From the NCBI RefSeq assembly GCF_030056665.1, contig NZ_JASHIG010000004.1: a stretch of DNA of 64,000 nucleotides; one strand, written 5' to 3'. The first letter of the stretch is position 1. Each line of letters opens with the position of its first letter. The notes beneath the pieces are model-generated. The model had not been told where the DNA came from. It was given only the letters and a program-made list of their open reading frames with translations, and ran no database searches. The position numbers and the translations under genes are program-made. The stretch comes from Flectobacillus roseus (GTDB lineage Bacteria; Bacteroidota; Bacteroidia; Cytophagales; Spirosomataceae). Positions 37,176 through 46,287 of the stretch are shown here, in pieces.

Positions 37176-38420
37176 ATGAAGTTGTCTATCAAATCAGTAG
37201 CTGTTTTATTACTAGGGTTAGCCCTTGTGAGCAGTTGCAAAAGCAAAAAGCCGAATAGTGTTAAGCTAGGTAAAAACAGTACTGCTACTGGTATTACCTA
37301 CAACAAAAAAGGAGGATTCCAAGTTGATAAAAAATTCAAAGGCCAACCTACAGGTCCTAACCTCGTGTTTATCGAAGGTGGACGCTTTACGATGGGTGCT
37401 CTTGAAGAAGATGTTATCAACACTCGTGACAACTTGGAAAGAACCGTTTCTGTGCAGTCATTCTACATGGATGAGACAGAAATTGCCAATGTTCACTATC
37501 TCGAATACCTCAATGCTATTCAAAAAGACTCTTCACAAGAGTTTTATGAATCTGCTCTTCCAGATACATTGGTTTGGAAAGACGAATTAGCGTTCAACGA
37601 CTCTTATGTTGAGCAATATCTTCGTTATCCAGGTTTCCGTATGTATCCTTTGGTAGGTGTTTCTTGGACTCAAGCGACAGACTATTGTACTTGGCGTACC
37701 GCGGCGGTTAACAACGACCTAGCCATGAAAAACCAAAAAGGCAAAAAGTCAACTACCAAAAGAAAGGGAAAAGCTGCTGGTGCTGAAGTAAAAGCCGCTC
37801 CTGCATTCTCTGCTGGTCAGCGTTTACCAATCGAATCAGGAATTGTATTACCTGCTTACCGTCTTCCAACAGAAGCTGAATGGGAATATGCTGCAAAAGC
37901 TATGATTGGAACGCAATACGAAGATGAAAACCAAGTAAATCAACGTATTTACCCTTGGGATGGTCCTTCAATGCGTACAGCTAGAGGCAAACATAAAGGT
38001 GAAATGTTAGCAAACTTCAAACGTGGTCGTGGTGACTATGCTGGTATTGCTGGTAAGAGTAACGATAAAGCCATTATCACAACTGAGGTTTATTATTATC
38101 CAGCAAACGATTTTGGTTTGTACCAAATGGCTGGTAACGTAAATGAATGGGTATTTGACTTGTATCGCCCACTTTCTTACGAAGACATGAACGACTTGAA
38201 CCCTATTCGTAGAAATGATTTCATGGATAATGCTAAAAACTACGATAGAAAAAATAACAACTCTTTAATTGACAACCATTCAAGAGTTTACAAAGGTGGT
38301 TCATGGGCAGATGTAGCTTATTGGTTAGCTCCAGGTACTCGTAGATTCCTAGACCAAGATTCGTCAACATCGACTATTGGATTTAGATGTGCGATGATTC
38401 GTGCTGGTACTAATAAATAA
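37176..38420 (+). CDS. gldJ: gliding motility lipoprotein GldJ-like (SUMF1 domain)
   Basis: Lipoprotein with a formylglycine-generating-enzyme-like domain, 414 aa. Lipobox VSSC with Cys21. GldJ signatures: GGFQVDKKFKGQPTGPNLVFIEGG, FTMG, VQSFYMDETEIANVHYLEYL; then LPTEAEWEYAAK, NVNEWVFDLY and YKGGSWADVAYW. In F. johnsoniae GldJ is needed for gliding and stabilises the type IX secretion core; the related GldK is longer. Gliding in this organism is inferred only. Confidence 0.82.
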   Translation: MKLSIKSVAVLLLGLALVSSCKSKKPNSVKLGKNSTATGITYNKKGGFQVDKKFKGQPTGPNLVFIEGGRFTMGALEEDVINTRDNLERTVSVQSFYMDETEIANVHYLEYLNAIQKDSSQEFYESALPDTLVWKDELAFNDSYVEQYLRYPGFRMYPLVGVSWTQATDYCTWRTAAVNNDLAMKNQKGKKSTTKRKGKAAGAEVKAAPAFSAGQRLPIESGIVLPAYRLPTEAEWEYAAKAMIGTQYEDENQVNQRIYPWDGPSMRTARGKHKGEMLANFKRGRGDYAGIAGKSNDKAIITTEVYYYPANDFGLYQMAGNVNEWVFDLYRPLSYEDMNDLNPIRRNDFMDNAKNYDRKNNNSLIDNHSRVYKGGSWADVAYWLAPGTRRFLDQDSSTSTIGFRCAMIRAGTNK

Positions 38421-38434
38421 GAATATTCATTTTG

Positions 38435-38470
38435 AAAAGGGCTTAAAATTTCGATTTTAAGCCCTTTTTT
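38435..38470 (+). terminator. bidirectional terminator between gldJ and comF-like gene
   Basis: AAAAGGGCTTAAAAT and ATTTTAAGCCCTTTTTT pair perfectly with a TTCG loop. The right arm touches the stop codon of the minus-strand gene. Confidence 0.92.
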
Positions 38471-39165
38471 TATTGTTCGGCACATGCAAGCACCATAATA
38501 GAGATTTCTTTCGGATTTACTGCCTTTATGGCATCAAAACACGACTCTATTGTGGCACCCGTAGTCAAAGTATCATCCACAATAACGATTCTTTTATTTT
38601 CAAGCATTTCAGGAGTTATCACCTCAAAGAGTTTTTCCACATTCTCGAAACGTTCCATACGCTTTTTTCTTACTTGTGATTCCGTGGCTCTTACGCGTTG
38701 AACAGCGTTTTCCAACACAATACCTCCCAAACTTTCTGCGAGTCCTTCTGCAATACATGTTGCCTGATTGTAGCCCCGCTCTAATTGTCGTTTTTTATGC
38801 AAAGGAATAGGAATATATACATCAAAAGTATTTGCAAAGCCTACTTCATTGAGATCGGCTCCAAACCATCTTCCAAGCATTTGACCTAGTTCTTGATTGC
38901 CTCCATATTTGATGGCATGCATGATATGTTGAACATTACTGGCTTTCTTGAATTTGAGATAGGCAAATTGATATTGGGGCATAATTCTACCTGCAAAACG
39001 ATTTTCCAAAACTTGATAAAGCCCTTTGTGAGAGTCAGTTTTGGGTAAATCAAACATACAGTCGGTACAAAGATGTTTTTCTTGGGCTACCAGTGGCTCC
39101 TTGCAAGCCACGCATACGTCAGGAAAAAGCAATTGTAGAAATGCTTTGAACATGTTAGGTGTCAT
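38470..39165 (-). CDS. ComF-family phosphoribosyltransferase-like protein
   Basis: 231-aa protein of the ComF family, linked to DNA uptake in Gram-positives and widely present elsewhere. N-terminal zinc-finger cysteines CVACKEP and CTDC (about 17-38), the linker with AIKYGGNQELGQMLGRWFG, and the PRPP-binding motif IVIVDDTLTTGAT (about residue 195-207). The enzyme activity of the family is not firmly known. Confidence 0.9.
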   Translation of the reverse strand: MTPNMFKAFLQLLFPDVCVACKEPLVAQEKHLCTDCMFDLPKTDSHKGLYQVLENRFAGRIMPQYQFAYLKFKKASNVQHIMHAIKYGGNQELGQMLGRWFGADLNEVGFANTFDVYIPIPLHKKRQLERGYNQATCIAEGLAESLGGIVLENAVQRVRATESQVRKKRMERFENVEKLFEVITPEMLENKRIVIVDDTLTTGATIESCFDAIKAVNPKEISIMVLACAEQ

Positions 39166-39267
39166 CGGTGTTGAGTATTAGGTGTAATAGACTTTGCGCT
39201 TTTTATTAGTAAATTAGCGTTCTTTTAAATGAATTAACGATTTTTTTCAGAAACAAACAATACCATT

Positions 39268-39612
39268 ATGAGCTTAGTTACAGAATTTAACGACTATAGA
39301 GCTAAAATGAACGAAAAAATTTTAGCTGGTGATAATAAAGTAATCAAACGTATTTTCAATTTAGATACCAATACTTACGCAGAGGGTGCATTATCAGAAA
39401 AAACTAAAGAGATGATGGGCTTAGCTTGTTCTATGGTTTTGCGTTGCGACGATTGTGTCAAATATCACTTGGGCAAATGCTTTGAGTTGGGCGTAACGGA
39501 TGCTGAAGTTCAAGAAATTTTCTCAGTAGCTACTTTGATCGGCGGAACAATTGTTGTTCCTCATTTACGCCGTGCTGTTGAGTATTGGGAAGCTTTACAA
39601 CAAGAACAATAA
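39268..39612 (+). CDS. carboxymuconolactone decarboxylase / AhpD-like protein
   Basis: 114-aa all-helical protein with the AhpD-type redox centre C60-x-x-C63 and H67 (RCDDCVKYHLGKC). Such proteins act as peroxidase partners or gamma-carboxymuconolactone decarboxylases; the CxxC favours the redox group. The next gene starts 48 bp downstream on the same strand. Confidence 0.88.
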   Translation: MSLVTEFNDYRAKMNEKILAGDNKVIKRIFNLDTNTYAEGALSEKTKEMMGLACSMVLRCDDCVKYHLGKCFELGVTDAEVQEIFSVATLIGGTIVVPHLRRAVEYWEALQQEQ

Positions 39613-39659
39613 ACAGAAAAACGGTTCTGACATAAATCAAACCGTATTTTCTCAATACC

Positions 39660-40016
39660 ATGGATATAGAATTAGAAAACCTGTCTCAAGAATGGGATAT
39701 TCTTCTGGATAAACTAGAAAGAATGATGGAAAAACGTCCTTCTGATCTTAATTCAGTGCTTTTTTTAATCGGAGTACAAGAGCTAGGGAAAGGACATCGT
39801 TTTTTTACCAAAGAAGAAAAACAAGACTTGATGCATATTGCTATTTGTAAAGTGCTTAGTTTTTCGGGTATATATGAGCTTGAAGGTACAGACCAAGATG
39901 GCTGGCCACATTGGAAACTGGTTCAACCTTTACCTTTTGTGAACCTTCTTGAGCAAGAAAAACTTCTAAAAGCTCATGTAATTGAGTATTTCGAAAAAGA
40001 GGTTTTTAATAGTTAA
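39660..40016 (+). CDS. conserved hypothetical protein
   Basis: 118 aa, not recognised. No signal peptide or membrane segment. Predicted mainly helical with a Trp-Pro-containing central strand (DGWPHWKLVQP). The helix near the start (LENLSQEWDILLDKLERMMEKRP) and GVQELGKGHRFFTKEEK look conserved-type. It follows the AhpD-like gene closely and may be co-transcribed. Confidence 0.7.
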   Translation: MDIELENLSQEWDILLDKLERMMEKRPSDLNSVLFLIGVQELGKGHRFFTKEEKQDLMHIAICKVLSFSGIYELEGTDQDGWPHWKLVQPLPFVNLLEQEKLLKAHVIEYFEKEVFNS

Positions 40017-40121
40017 GGTATCAGGCAAATAGGTTAGACATAGCTAATGCCTTAATTCACAGAATACCCAAAGCCCAATATTTTAATTTTACCTACTATA
40101 GGCATTAATCTATTAGTTGTG

Positions 40122-40180
40122 AGCACAAGATAAAAGTATTTCTCAGGTAACCATGAATATGCTTTTATCTTGTGCTTTTG
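40122..40180 (+). terminator. hairpin between convergent genes
   Basis: AGCACAAGATAAAAG (from 40122) pairs with CTTTTATCTTGTGCT (40162-40176) around a 25-base loop; it serves the hypothetical gene and perhaps the SGNH gene. Confidence 0.7.
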
Positions 40181-40193
40181 GCTTATAGCCTAT

Positions 40194-41645
40194 CTATTCT
40201 GTTCCAACCAATTTGCTATATGCAAGCAAATTAATCTGAGGAATAGTAGCATTGTAAGTTTGATTGATGGCTTTTATTACCTCATTGGCAATGACCGCTT
40301 GACCAATAGCTGTAGGATAAATCCCATCTGCTGAAAAGAAATTTCCTCGTGTTCCTCCTTCGATTTTAAAACCATCAGCCGAAACATATTGGTTGAGGTG
40401 GATTTGATGATAAATTTTCTCTAAATCTACAATTGCCAATCCTTTCTCTTTTGCCAAAGCCCTAATTCTGTCGTTATACAGTTTTATAAACTGGGTATTA
40501 TTGTTCAATATCTGAGTATTCAAGAAGGTGGAAGTGGGCAATACGGTAAACACATCATCGCCTTTTTTAAGATTTCTGAACAAAATATCTACTGTTTGGC
40601 TTGGGATAAACAGCATATCTGTCGAAGTTCCATTGATAGAAATGCTTTTTGCCTTAGTTTTTAAATCTTCCAAGGTGTACCAATTAAAATATGCTAAATC
40701 GGTGATGATTGGCCATGTAAAAACTACTCCTTTGTCCGCTTTAGCTTTTTCTTTTAGCAACTCAATAGTACTTCGCAATACGTTGGGGCCAATGCTATAT
40801 TTTTCATACCCAAAAGAACTTAAAGCATTTCCATTGTTTTTGATGAGCGAAATCAACATATCACTATCATCTTCCAACAGATAAAAATTTATGGGCTGCT
40901 TTAAAATTTGTTCTCTTAATGATACTGATTTATCATCAATGCCATCAGGTAAAATTCGACTAGCAAAAACTCCACCTATACTCCATCTATTTCCAAGTAA
41001 ATCAAGCGTTTCGGTATTAACTACTCTGCTTGCAATGGTAAGTCCACCATTTTCGGGTAACCCGTAGTTTTGCGCTGAATTACCTTGATATTTAGTCAAT
41101 ATTGGAGGCGTACCAGCTTTTACCGTTGTTACATTATTTTTTACTTCCTTCCAAGTAGGATAGGAGGAACCATCATCTACAAGGGCTAAATATCCTGTTC
41201 CATTTGCCTCTGAAGCAGAAAACAAAGGGCTTTGAAAATTATTCATTCCCATTTGCCATGCTACAAGATTGGGAAACGATGTCATTTGTCCAACTCGATA
41301 CAATCCACCATTGCGAACGCCTGCAGTCAAGCCTCCACCCATAGCAATCAAATTTAGCTTTTCGCCATTATTGACGATAGTGCCTAGGTTAGGAGTATTA
41401 TTTCCTTGAAAAAAGGCAGAAATATCTACATTGGAAGTAACAGAGCTTTCTCCCTTGATAAAGTAAGATTTATCAGAAAATGGATATAATGGCGGTAATA
41501 AAGTCTCATTACCCGTCGTACTAGGAGGATTGACCACTGGAGGTGTCGTTGGCTGAACCTCAACTTGCGACGGTAATACTTCGGATGAACAACTTGCTAA
41601 AATAGCGATGGTCAATAACGGTAGAAATCTAATGATTTTTTTCAT
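40194..41645 (-). CDS. SGNH/GDSL-like lipoprotein, catalytic residues missing
   Basis: 483-aa lipoprotein; lipobox LASC with Cys19, followed by a Pro/Thr-rich linker. The fold is that of SGNH hydrolases: block I reads MGGGLTAG where GDSL enzymes have a nucleophile Ser, and block V reads DGIYPTAIG where the catalytic His is expected (DGxHP). ATG 41645 is chosen, since the upstream in-frame start precedes the signal peptide. It may bind a glycan or ester without cleaving it. Confidence 0.8.
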   Translation of the reverse strand: MKKIIRFLPLLTIAILASCSSEVLPSQVEVQPTTPPVVNPPSTTGNETLLPPLYPFSDKSYFIKGESSVTSNVDISAFFQGNNTPNLGTIVNNGEKLNLIAMGGGLTAGVRNGGLYRVGQMTSFPNLVAWQMGMNNFQSPLFSASEANGTGYLALVDDGSSYPTWKEVKNNVTTVKAGTPPILTKYQGNSAQNYGLPENGGLTIASRVVNTETLDLLGNRWSIGGVFASRILPDGIDDKSVSLREQILKQPINFYLLEDDSDMLISLIKNNGNALSSFGYEKYSIGPNVLRSTIELLKEKAKADKGVVFTWPIITDLAYFNWYTLEDLKTKAKSISINGTSTDMLFIPSQTVDILFRNLKKGDDVFTVLPTSTFLNTQILNNNTQFIKLYNDRIRALAKEKGLAIVDLEKIYHQIHLNQYVSADGFKIEGGTRGNFFSADGIYPTAIGQAVIANEVIKAINQTYNATIPQINLLAYSKLVGTE

Positions 41646-41928
41646 GGTCGGTGTTTTAAGATGTAAGCACTTGTTTTGTAACTCTTTAATAGTCAAAGTT
41701 TAATGTAATTAATAGGTATGAAAGAAATGTTGGGTACTACAATTGGGATGAAAAATGCTTTCTGCATGGAGTAGTACTCTAGGATGTAGCCAAAAATTAT
41801 CAGAAAAGCATCATGTATGCAAATGTATGCAAAATAGCAATCCTTAGTTTGTTTATTTCCTACTTAGAATATAATAAAATTTCAGTCTTTATTTTCCTAC
41901 CAAAAACTATCCTTTCCAGCATAGAATA
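41646..41928. other. intergenic region, SGNH lipoprotein to xth
   Basis: AT-rich DNA between divergent genes with a short direct repeat of ATGTATGCAAA near 41815-41835. No gene or RNA seen. Confidence 0.4.
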
Positions 41929-41961
41929 TTGAGGCTTTGCCATGATTTAAGGTTATCTTTG
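41929..41961 (+). promoter_or_regulatory. promoter for xth
   Basis: TTG (41929-41931), 22 bases, TATCTTTG (41954-41961). Leader of about 47 nt to the ATG at 42015. Confidence 0.5.
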
Positions 41962-42014
41962 AGATAAAATGTTTGTTAAATCAGCATATTCAACAACAAT
42001 ATCCTTTTTGTTTT

Positions 42015-42776
42015 ATGAAAATCATTACCTACAACGTCAACGGAATTCGTTCGGCTATTTCTAAAGGCTTTATTGAGTGGCTTCAGGCTGCCAATCCAGA
42101 TATGATTTGTTTACAAGAATTAAAAGCAGAAGAACACCAAATAGAAAAGCAACTTCTCACAGATTTGGGATATCACTTATATTGGTATTCTGCTCAGAAA
42201 AAAGGCTATTCGGGTGTAGCAATCTTTACTAAAGTTTTACCCAAACATGTCGAATATGGCTGTGGCATAGAAGCTTATGACAATGAAGGACGTGTGATTC
42301 GTACTGATTTTGAAGATTTTTCGTTAATGTCTGTATATATGCCATCAGGTTCGAGCGGCGACGAGCGACAAGGATTCAAGTTTCAATGGCTCGATGATTT
42401 TCAAGGATATATTAATGATTTGAAAGTACAAATTCCGAATCTTATTGTTTCTGGCGATTATAACATTTGTCATCAACCAATAGATATCCACAATCCCAAA
42501 TCCAATGCCAATAGCTCTGGTTTTCTACCTGAAGAACGTGAGTGGATGGGGCAGTTTTTAGAAAGTGGGTTTATCGATACCTTCCGTCATTTCAATTCAG
42601 AGCCTCATCATTACACTTGGTGGAGCTTTAGGGCAGGAGCGAGGTCCAAGAACTTAGGCTGGCGTATCGATTACCAATGCGCTACTTTACCATTGAAAGA
42701 CCGTTTAACTCGTGCCTATATTTTACCCGAAGCCAAACATTCAGACCATTGTCCATCTGTTGTAGAGTTAGATTAA
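42015..42776 (+). CDS. xth: exodeoxyribonuclease III (AP endonuclease)
   Basis: Repairs abasic sites and trims 3' ends. EEP-family motifs in order: ITYNVNGIRS (3-12), CLQELKAE (Glu ligand, about 34-41), VYMPSG, GDYNICH (about 146-152), LPEEREWM, and SDHCPSVVEL near the end. 253 aa, normal. The in-frame ATG at 42015 is used since the protein family begins M-K-I; the upstream start at 41973 adds 14 residues and precedes no promoter spacing. Confidence 0.95.
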   Translation: MKIITYNVNGIRSAISKGFIEWLQAANPDMICLQELKAEEHQIEKQLLTDLGYHLYWYSAQKKGYSGVAIFTKVLPKHVEYGCGIEAYDNEGRVIRTDFEDFSLMSVYMPSGSSGDERQGFKFQWLDDFQGYINDLKVQIPNLIVSGDYNICHQPIDIHNPKSNANSSGFLPEEREWMGQFLESGFIDTFRHFNSEPHHYTWWSFRAGARSKNLGWRIDYQCATLPLKDRLTRAYILPEAKHSDHCPSVVELD

Positions 42777-42782
42777 GAATTC

Positions 42783-42833
42783 TCCACAGAAAGTTATCCA
42801 CATTTTATAAATTTGTGGATAACTTTCTGTGGA
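42783..42833 (+). terminator. perfect 20-bp hairpin containing two DnaA boxes
   Basis: TCCACAGAAAGTTATCCACA (42783-42802) and its exact reverse complement (42814-42833) around an 11-base loop. It includes TTATCCACA and TGTGGATAA, both perfect DnaA boxes. Downstream of xth; no T-run. Confidence 0.6.
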
Positions 42834-42909
42834 ATACTTACCAATTTCCATTTCAGCATGATTATTGGACTTACAATCGTCATATAATCCGCAAAATGAT
42901 TTTATTACT

Positions 42910-45900
42910 ATGACAAATTCTCCTATTGCCGCACTTTCGTCACGCATTGAAGAATATAAACGAAAGTTTTACCTCAACCGATTAGTCAAAGGATCTATCT
43001 TCTCTTTGGCTGTTATTTTGTCTGCCTACCTGGTATTCAACACCTTAGAATATTTTGGACATTTCGGCTCATTTTTCCGTGGAGTACTTTTCTTCGGTTT
43101 TATTCTCGCATTTGGGTTATCCACATTTTTCTGGGTAATCAAGCCATTGCTATTTCTTTATGGAAAAAGAACTCCCTTGAGTGATGAAATTGCCGCTAAT
43201 CAAATCGGTAAATTCTTTCCTGAAGTATCAGATAAATTACTCAATACTCTACAGCTCTCAAAAGCATTGAGTCATGAACAAAATGAATTATTGATGGCCT
43301 CTATTGCTCAAAAATCGCAGCAATTAGCCATTATTCGTTTTGCTGACGCCATCAAAATTGATCATAACAAACGATACCTCAAATATATGGCGGTACCAGC
43401 TGTCGTAATTTTTGGGTTATTGTTGATGTATCCTGCCTTCTTTTCAAAGAGTACTGAACGCATTGTCAACTTCAAAAACGAGTATCAAGAAGAAGCTCCT
43501 TTTAGCTTTGAACTAGGAAACAAAAATTTGAAAGCGTTCAAAAATGAAGACTTCACGGTAAATCTGGCGCTTCGCGGCAACACCATTCCTGATGCAGTTT
43601 ATGTGTTGGTCAATGATAGAAAAATGAAAATGGAATCAATTGACAGCCGTCATTATTCTTTTACTTTTTCTAAATTACAAGACAATACAGATTTCACTTT
43701 TGAAGCAGCTGGCTTTAAATCTGGCAACTATGAGATAGAAGTTGTGAATAAACCAACCCTTGGGTTCTTCGACGTAACACTTCATTATCCTTCTTATTTG
43801 AACAAACCTGACGAGCAACTCCAAAATATGGGTAATATCACAGTACCTGAAGGCACGCTTATCGATTGGAATTTTACAGTTACAGATACCGATTCCATTA
43901 TCTTCGCTTTTGATGGAGATAAAAAGAGATATTTTGCCGAAAAGAAAATACTCGGTGGGGGATATGACTTCAGATTAAAAGCAACGCGCTCAAGTGCCTA
44001 TCAGGTTTCTCTCAAAAATCAATATTCAACCTCAAATCAAGGGATTGATTTTAACCTGAATGTTATTCCTGATAAATATCCACAAATCAGTCTTGAGCAA
44101 TACAAAGATTCTACGCTTTACAACTATATGGTTTTGGGAGGAAGTATTGCAGATGACTACGGTTTAAGTCGTCTGGCTGTATTCTATAAAATTTTGCGTG
44201 ATGGAAAGCCTAATAACGGCAATTATCGCAGTTTCAATATTCCAGTCAACAAAACGCAATCGATTCAAGGATTTTATCAACAATGGGCCATGGATAGCCT
44301 TAAATTGAATCCTTCTGACAAAGTCGAGTACTATGTTCAGGTTTGGGATAATGATGGCGTAAATGGTGCTAAATCGACTCGTTCGCAATTATTGAATTAT
44401 ACTATTCCGAGTAAAAATGACATCAATAAGGAAATCGACAATTCTATTGATAAAACTGAGGCTCAGCTAGATAAAACACTCGAAAAAGCCCAAAAGCTTC
44501 GCAAAGAATTAGCTGCGCTCGAAAATCGTTTGAAAAATAAGAAAGACCTAGATTTTCAAGATAAAAAGCTCATCGAAGAAATTGCCAAGAAAAAAGAAGA
44601 CTTGATGAATGAAATCAAAAAGCTTCAAGAGCAAAATCAAAATCTAACAGATAAGCAACAGCGATTCAATGAGCAAAAGCCTGAAATGCAACAAAAAATG
44701 GAAGCATTACAGAAAATGATGAATCAATTGATGGATCCTGAGACGCAAAAGCTTTACGAAGAATTGAAAAAAATGTTAGAAAAGAATCCAGAAGACAATC
44801 ATATCAATGAGCAGATGGATAAACTTCGAAACAAAGAGCGTAATACTGAAAAGGAGCTTGAGCGTATGCAAAACCTTTTCAAGAAACTTCAGGTAGAACA
44901 AAAACTCGATAAAGCCATCAAAGAGCTTGAAAAGCAAGCCGAAAAGCAAGAAAACTTAGCTGAGAAAAACGAAGACCTTAGTAAAAAGCCTCAAAGTCAA
45001 GATAAATCTCAACAAACAGAGGACTTGAAAAAAGAGCAAGAAAAACTTAGCAAAGAGTTTGACGATGTGAAAAAGGACTTGAAAGATGCTGATAAGCTTA
45101 ACAACGAGGTCAAAAATTCAGATCCGCTCGAGTTAGATAAACAACAGCAAGAAGATATCTCGGAAGACCAGAAAGATTCTCAGCAGAAGATGGACAAAGG
45201 CGATAACAAGTCTGCCGCAGCAAAACAAAAGAAAGCTGCAAAGAATATGAAAAGTATGGCTCAGAAGCTTGCACAGATGAAACAACAAGCTGAGATGAAA
45301 GAAAATGAGGAGAATATTGAAACACTTCGTGAAATATTAGAAAACCTCGTTAAACTCTCTTTTGACCAAGAACAACTCATGAAGGACTTTAGAGGAATTA
45401 TGCCTTCTGATCCAAGATTTGTGAAGTTATCGCAGGAACAAATCAAATTGCAGGACGATGCCAAAGTAATCGAAGACAGTTTATACACCCTTTCTAAACG
45501 AGTGTTGCAAATTGAAACTTTTGTAACCAGAGAAATGGGTAATATGAAAACCTATATGGGTGAGTCTGTTAAGCTTATTAAAGACCGTAAAATGGCGATG
45601 ACTGCTTCCAAGCAACAATTTGCCATGACATCGATGAATAATTTAGCTCTTTTGTTGTCTGACGTTCAAAAGCAAATGCAGCAAAATCAACAAATGATGA
45701 TGGCTGGCTCAGGAAGTGGAAAAGGTAAGAATAAAGGCAACCAAAAAGGAATGGGACAAAGTCAAAAAGATTTGAACCAGAAAATGCAACAAACACTTCA
45801 AAAAGGTTCGCAAAGCAAAGGTGGTATGTCTGAGGATTTGGCAAAGCTAGCTCGAGAACAAGCCCAAATTAGAAAGATGTTGCAGGATATGATGGATAAT

Positions 45901-46254
45901 CAAAAAGGTACAGAGATTGGGAAAAAGCTAGGAGATGAAGTAAAAGACCTTTTAAAGAAAATGGAAGAAACCGAAACTGATTTAGTCAACAAACGACTTA
46001 ATCCCGATTTAATAAAACGTCAACAAGAACTTCTTACACGTTTGTTAGAATCAGAGAAAGCGTTAAAAGAGCAAGAAGAAGACCAAAAACGTAAAGCAGA
46101 AACAGCTAAAAACTACGAACGGAAAGTGCCTCCTCAGTTTCAGCAATATGTTAAGGATAAGCAAAAACAAACTGAATTGCTCAAAACAGTTCCTCCAAAT
46201 CTTAATCCTTATTACAAACAACAAGTTGATTACTATTTCAAAAAGATTCAATAA
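42910..46254 (+). CDS. DUF4175-type giant membrane/coiled-coil protein
   Basis: 1114 aa. Hydrophobic segments about 28-45, 58-84 and 155-176 place the N-terminus in the inner membrane. Residues 230-500 are beta-rich repeats (KPTLGFFDVTLHYPSYLNKP is a family hallmark). From about 505 to 830 there is a long Lys/Gln/Glu-rich coiled coil, then a Gln/Met/Gly-rich tail. Widely conserved in Bacteroidota; function unknown, probably envelope structure. I start at ATG 42910; the longer in-frame form adds 15 residues. Followed by a strong terminator. Confidence 0.88.
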   Translation: MTNSPIAALSSRIEEYKRKFYLNRLVKGSIFSLAVILSAYLVFNTLEYFGHFGSFFRGVLFFGFILAFGLSTFFWVIKPLLFLYGKRTPLSDEIAANQIGKFFPEVSDKLLNTLQLSKALSHEQNELLMASIAQKSQQLAIIRFADAIKIDHNKRYLKYMAVPAVVIFGLLLMYPAFFSKSTERIVNFKNEYQEEAPFSFELGNKNLKAFKNEDFTVNLALRGNTIPDAVYVLVNDRKMKMESIDSRHYSFTFSKLQDNTDFTFEAAGFKSGNYEIEVVNKPTLGFFDVTLHYPSYLNKPDEQLQNMGNITVPEGTLIDWNFTVTDTDSIIFAFDGDKKRYFAEKKILGGGYDFRLKATRSSAYQVSLKNQYSTSNQGIDFNLNVIPDKYPQISLEQYKDSTLYNYMVLGGSIADDYGLSRLAVFYKILRDGKPNNGNYRSFNIPVNKTQSIQGFYQQWAMDSLKLNPSDKVEYYVQVWDNDGVNGAKSTRSQLLNYTIPSKNDINKEIDNSIDKTEAQLDKTLEKAQKLRKELAALENRLKNKKDLDFQDKKLIEEIAKKKEDLMNEIKKLQEQNQNLTDKQQRFNEQKPEMQQKMEALQKMMNQLMDPETQKLYEELKKMLEKNPEDNHINEQMDKLRNKERNTEKELERMQNLFKKLQVEQKLDKAIKELEKQAEKQENLAEKNEDLSKKPQSQDKSQQTEDLKKEQEKLSKEFDDVKKDLKDADKLNNEVKNSDPLELDKQQQEDISEDQKDSQQKMDKGDNKSAAAKQKKAAKNMKSMAQKLAQMKQQAEMKENEENIETLREILENLVKLSFDQEQLMKDFRGIMPSDPRFVKLSQEQIKLQDDAKVIEDSLYTLSKRVLQIETFVTREMGNMKTYMGESVKLIKDRKMAMTASKQQFAMTSMNNLALLLSDVQKQMQQNQQMMMAGSGSGKGKNKGNQKGMGQSQKDLNQKMQQTLQKGSQSKGGMSEDLAKLAREQAQIRKMLQDMMDNQKGTEIGKKLGDEVKDLLKKMEETETDLVNKRLNPDLIKRQQELLTRLLESEKALKEQEEDQKRKAETAKNYERKVPPQFQQYVKDKQKQTELLKTVPPNLNPYYKQQVDYYFKKIQ

Positions 46255-46287
46255 AAAAAGGCCAGCGTTTGCTGGCCTTTTTTTATT
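46250..46287 (+). terminator. bidirectional terminator, DUF4175 / OmpA genes
   Basis: AATAAAAAAAGGCCAGC and GCTGGCCTTTTTTTATT pair perfectly around GTTT. The arms overlap the stop codons of both convergent genes. Confidence 0.95.
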
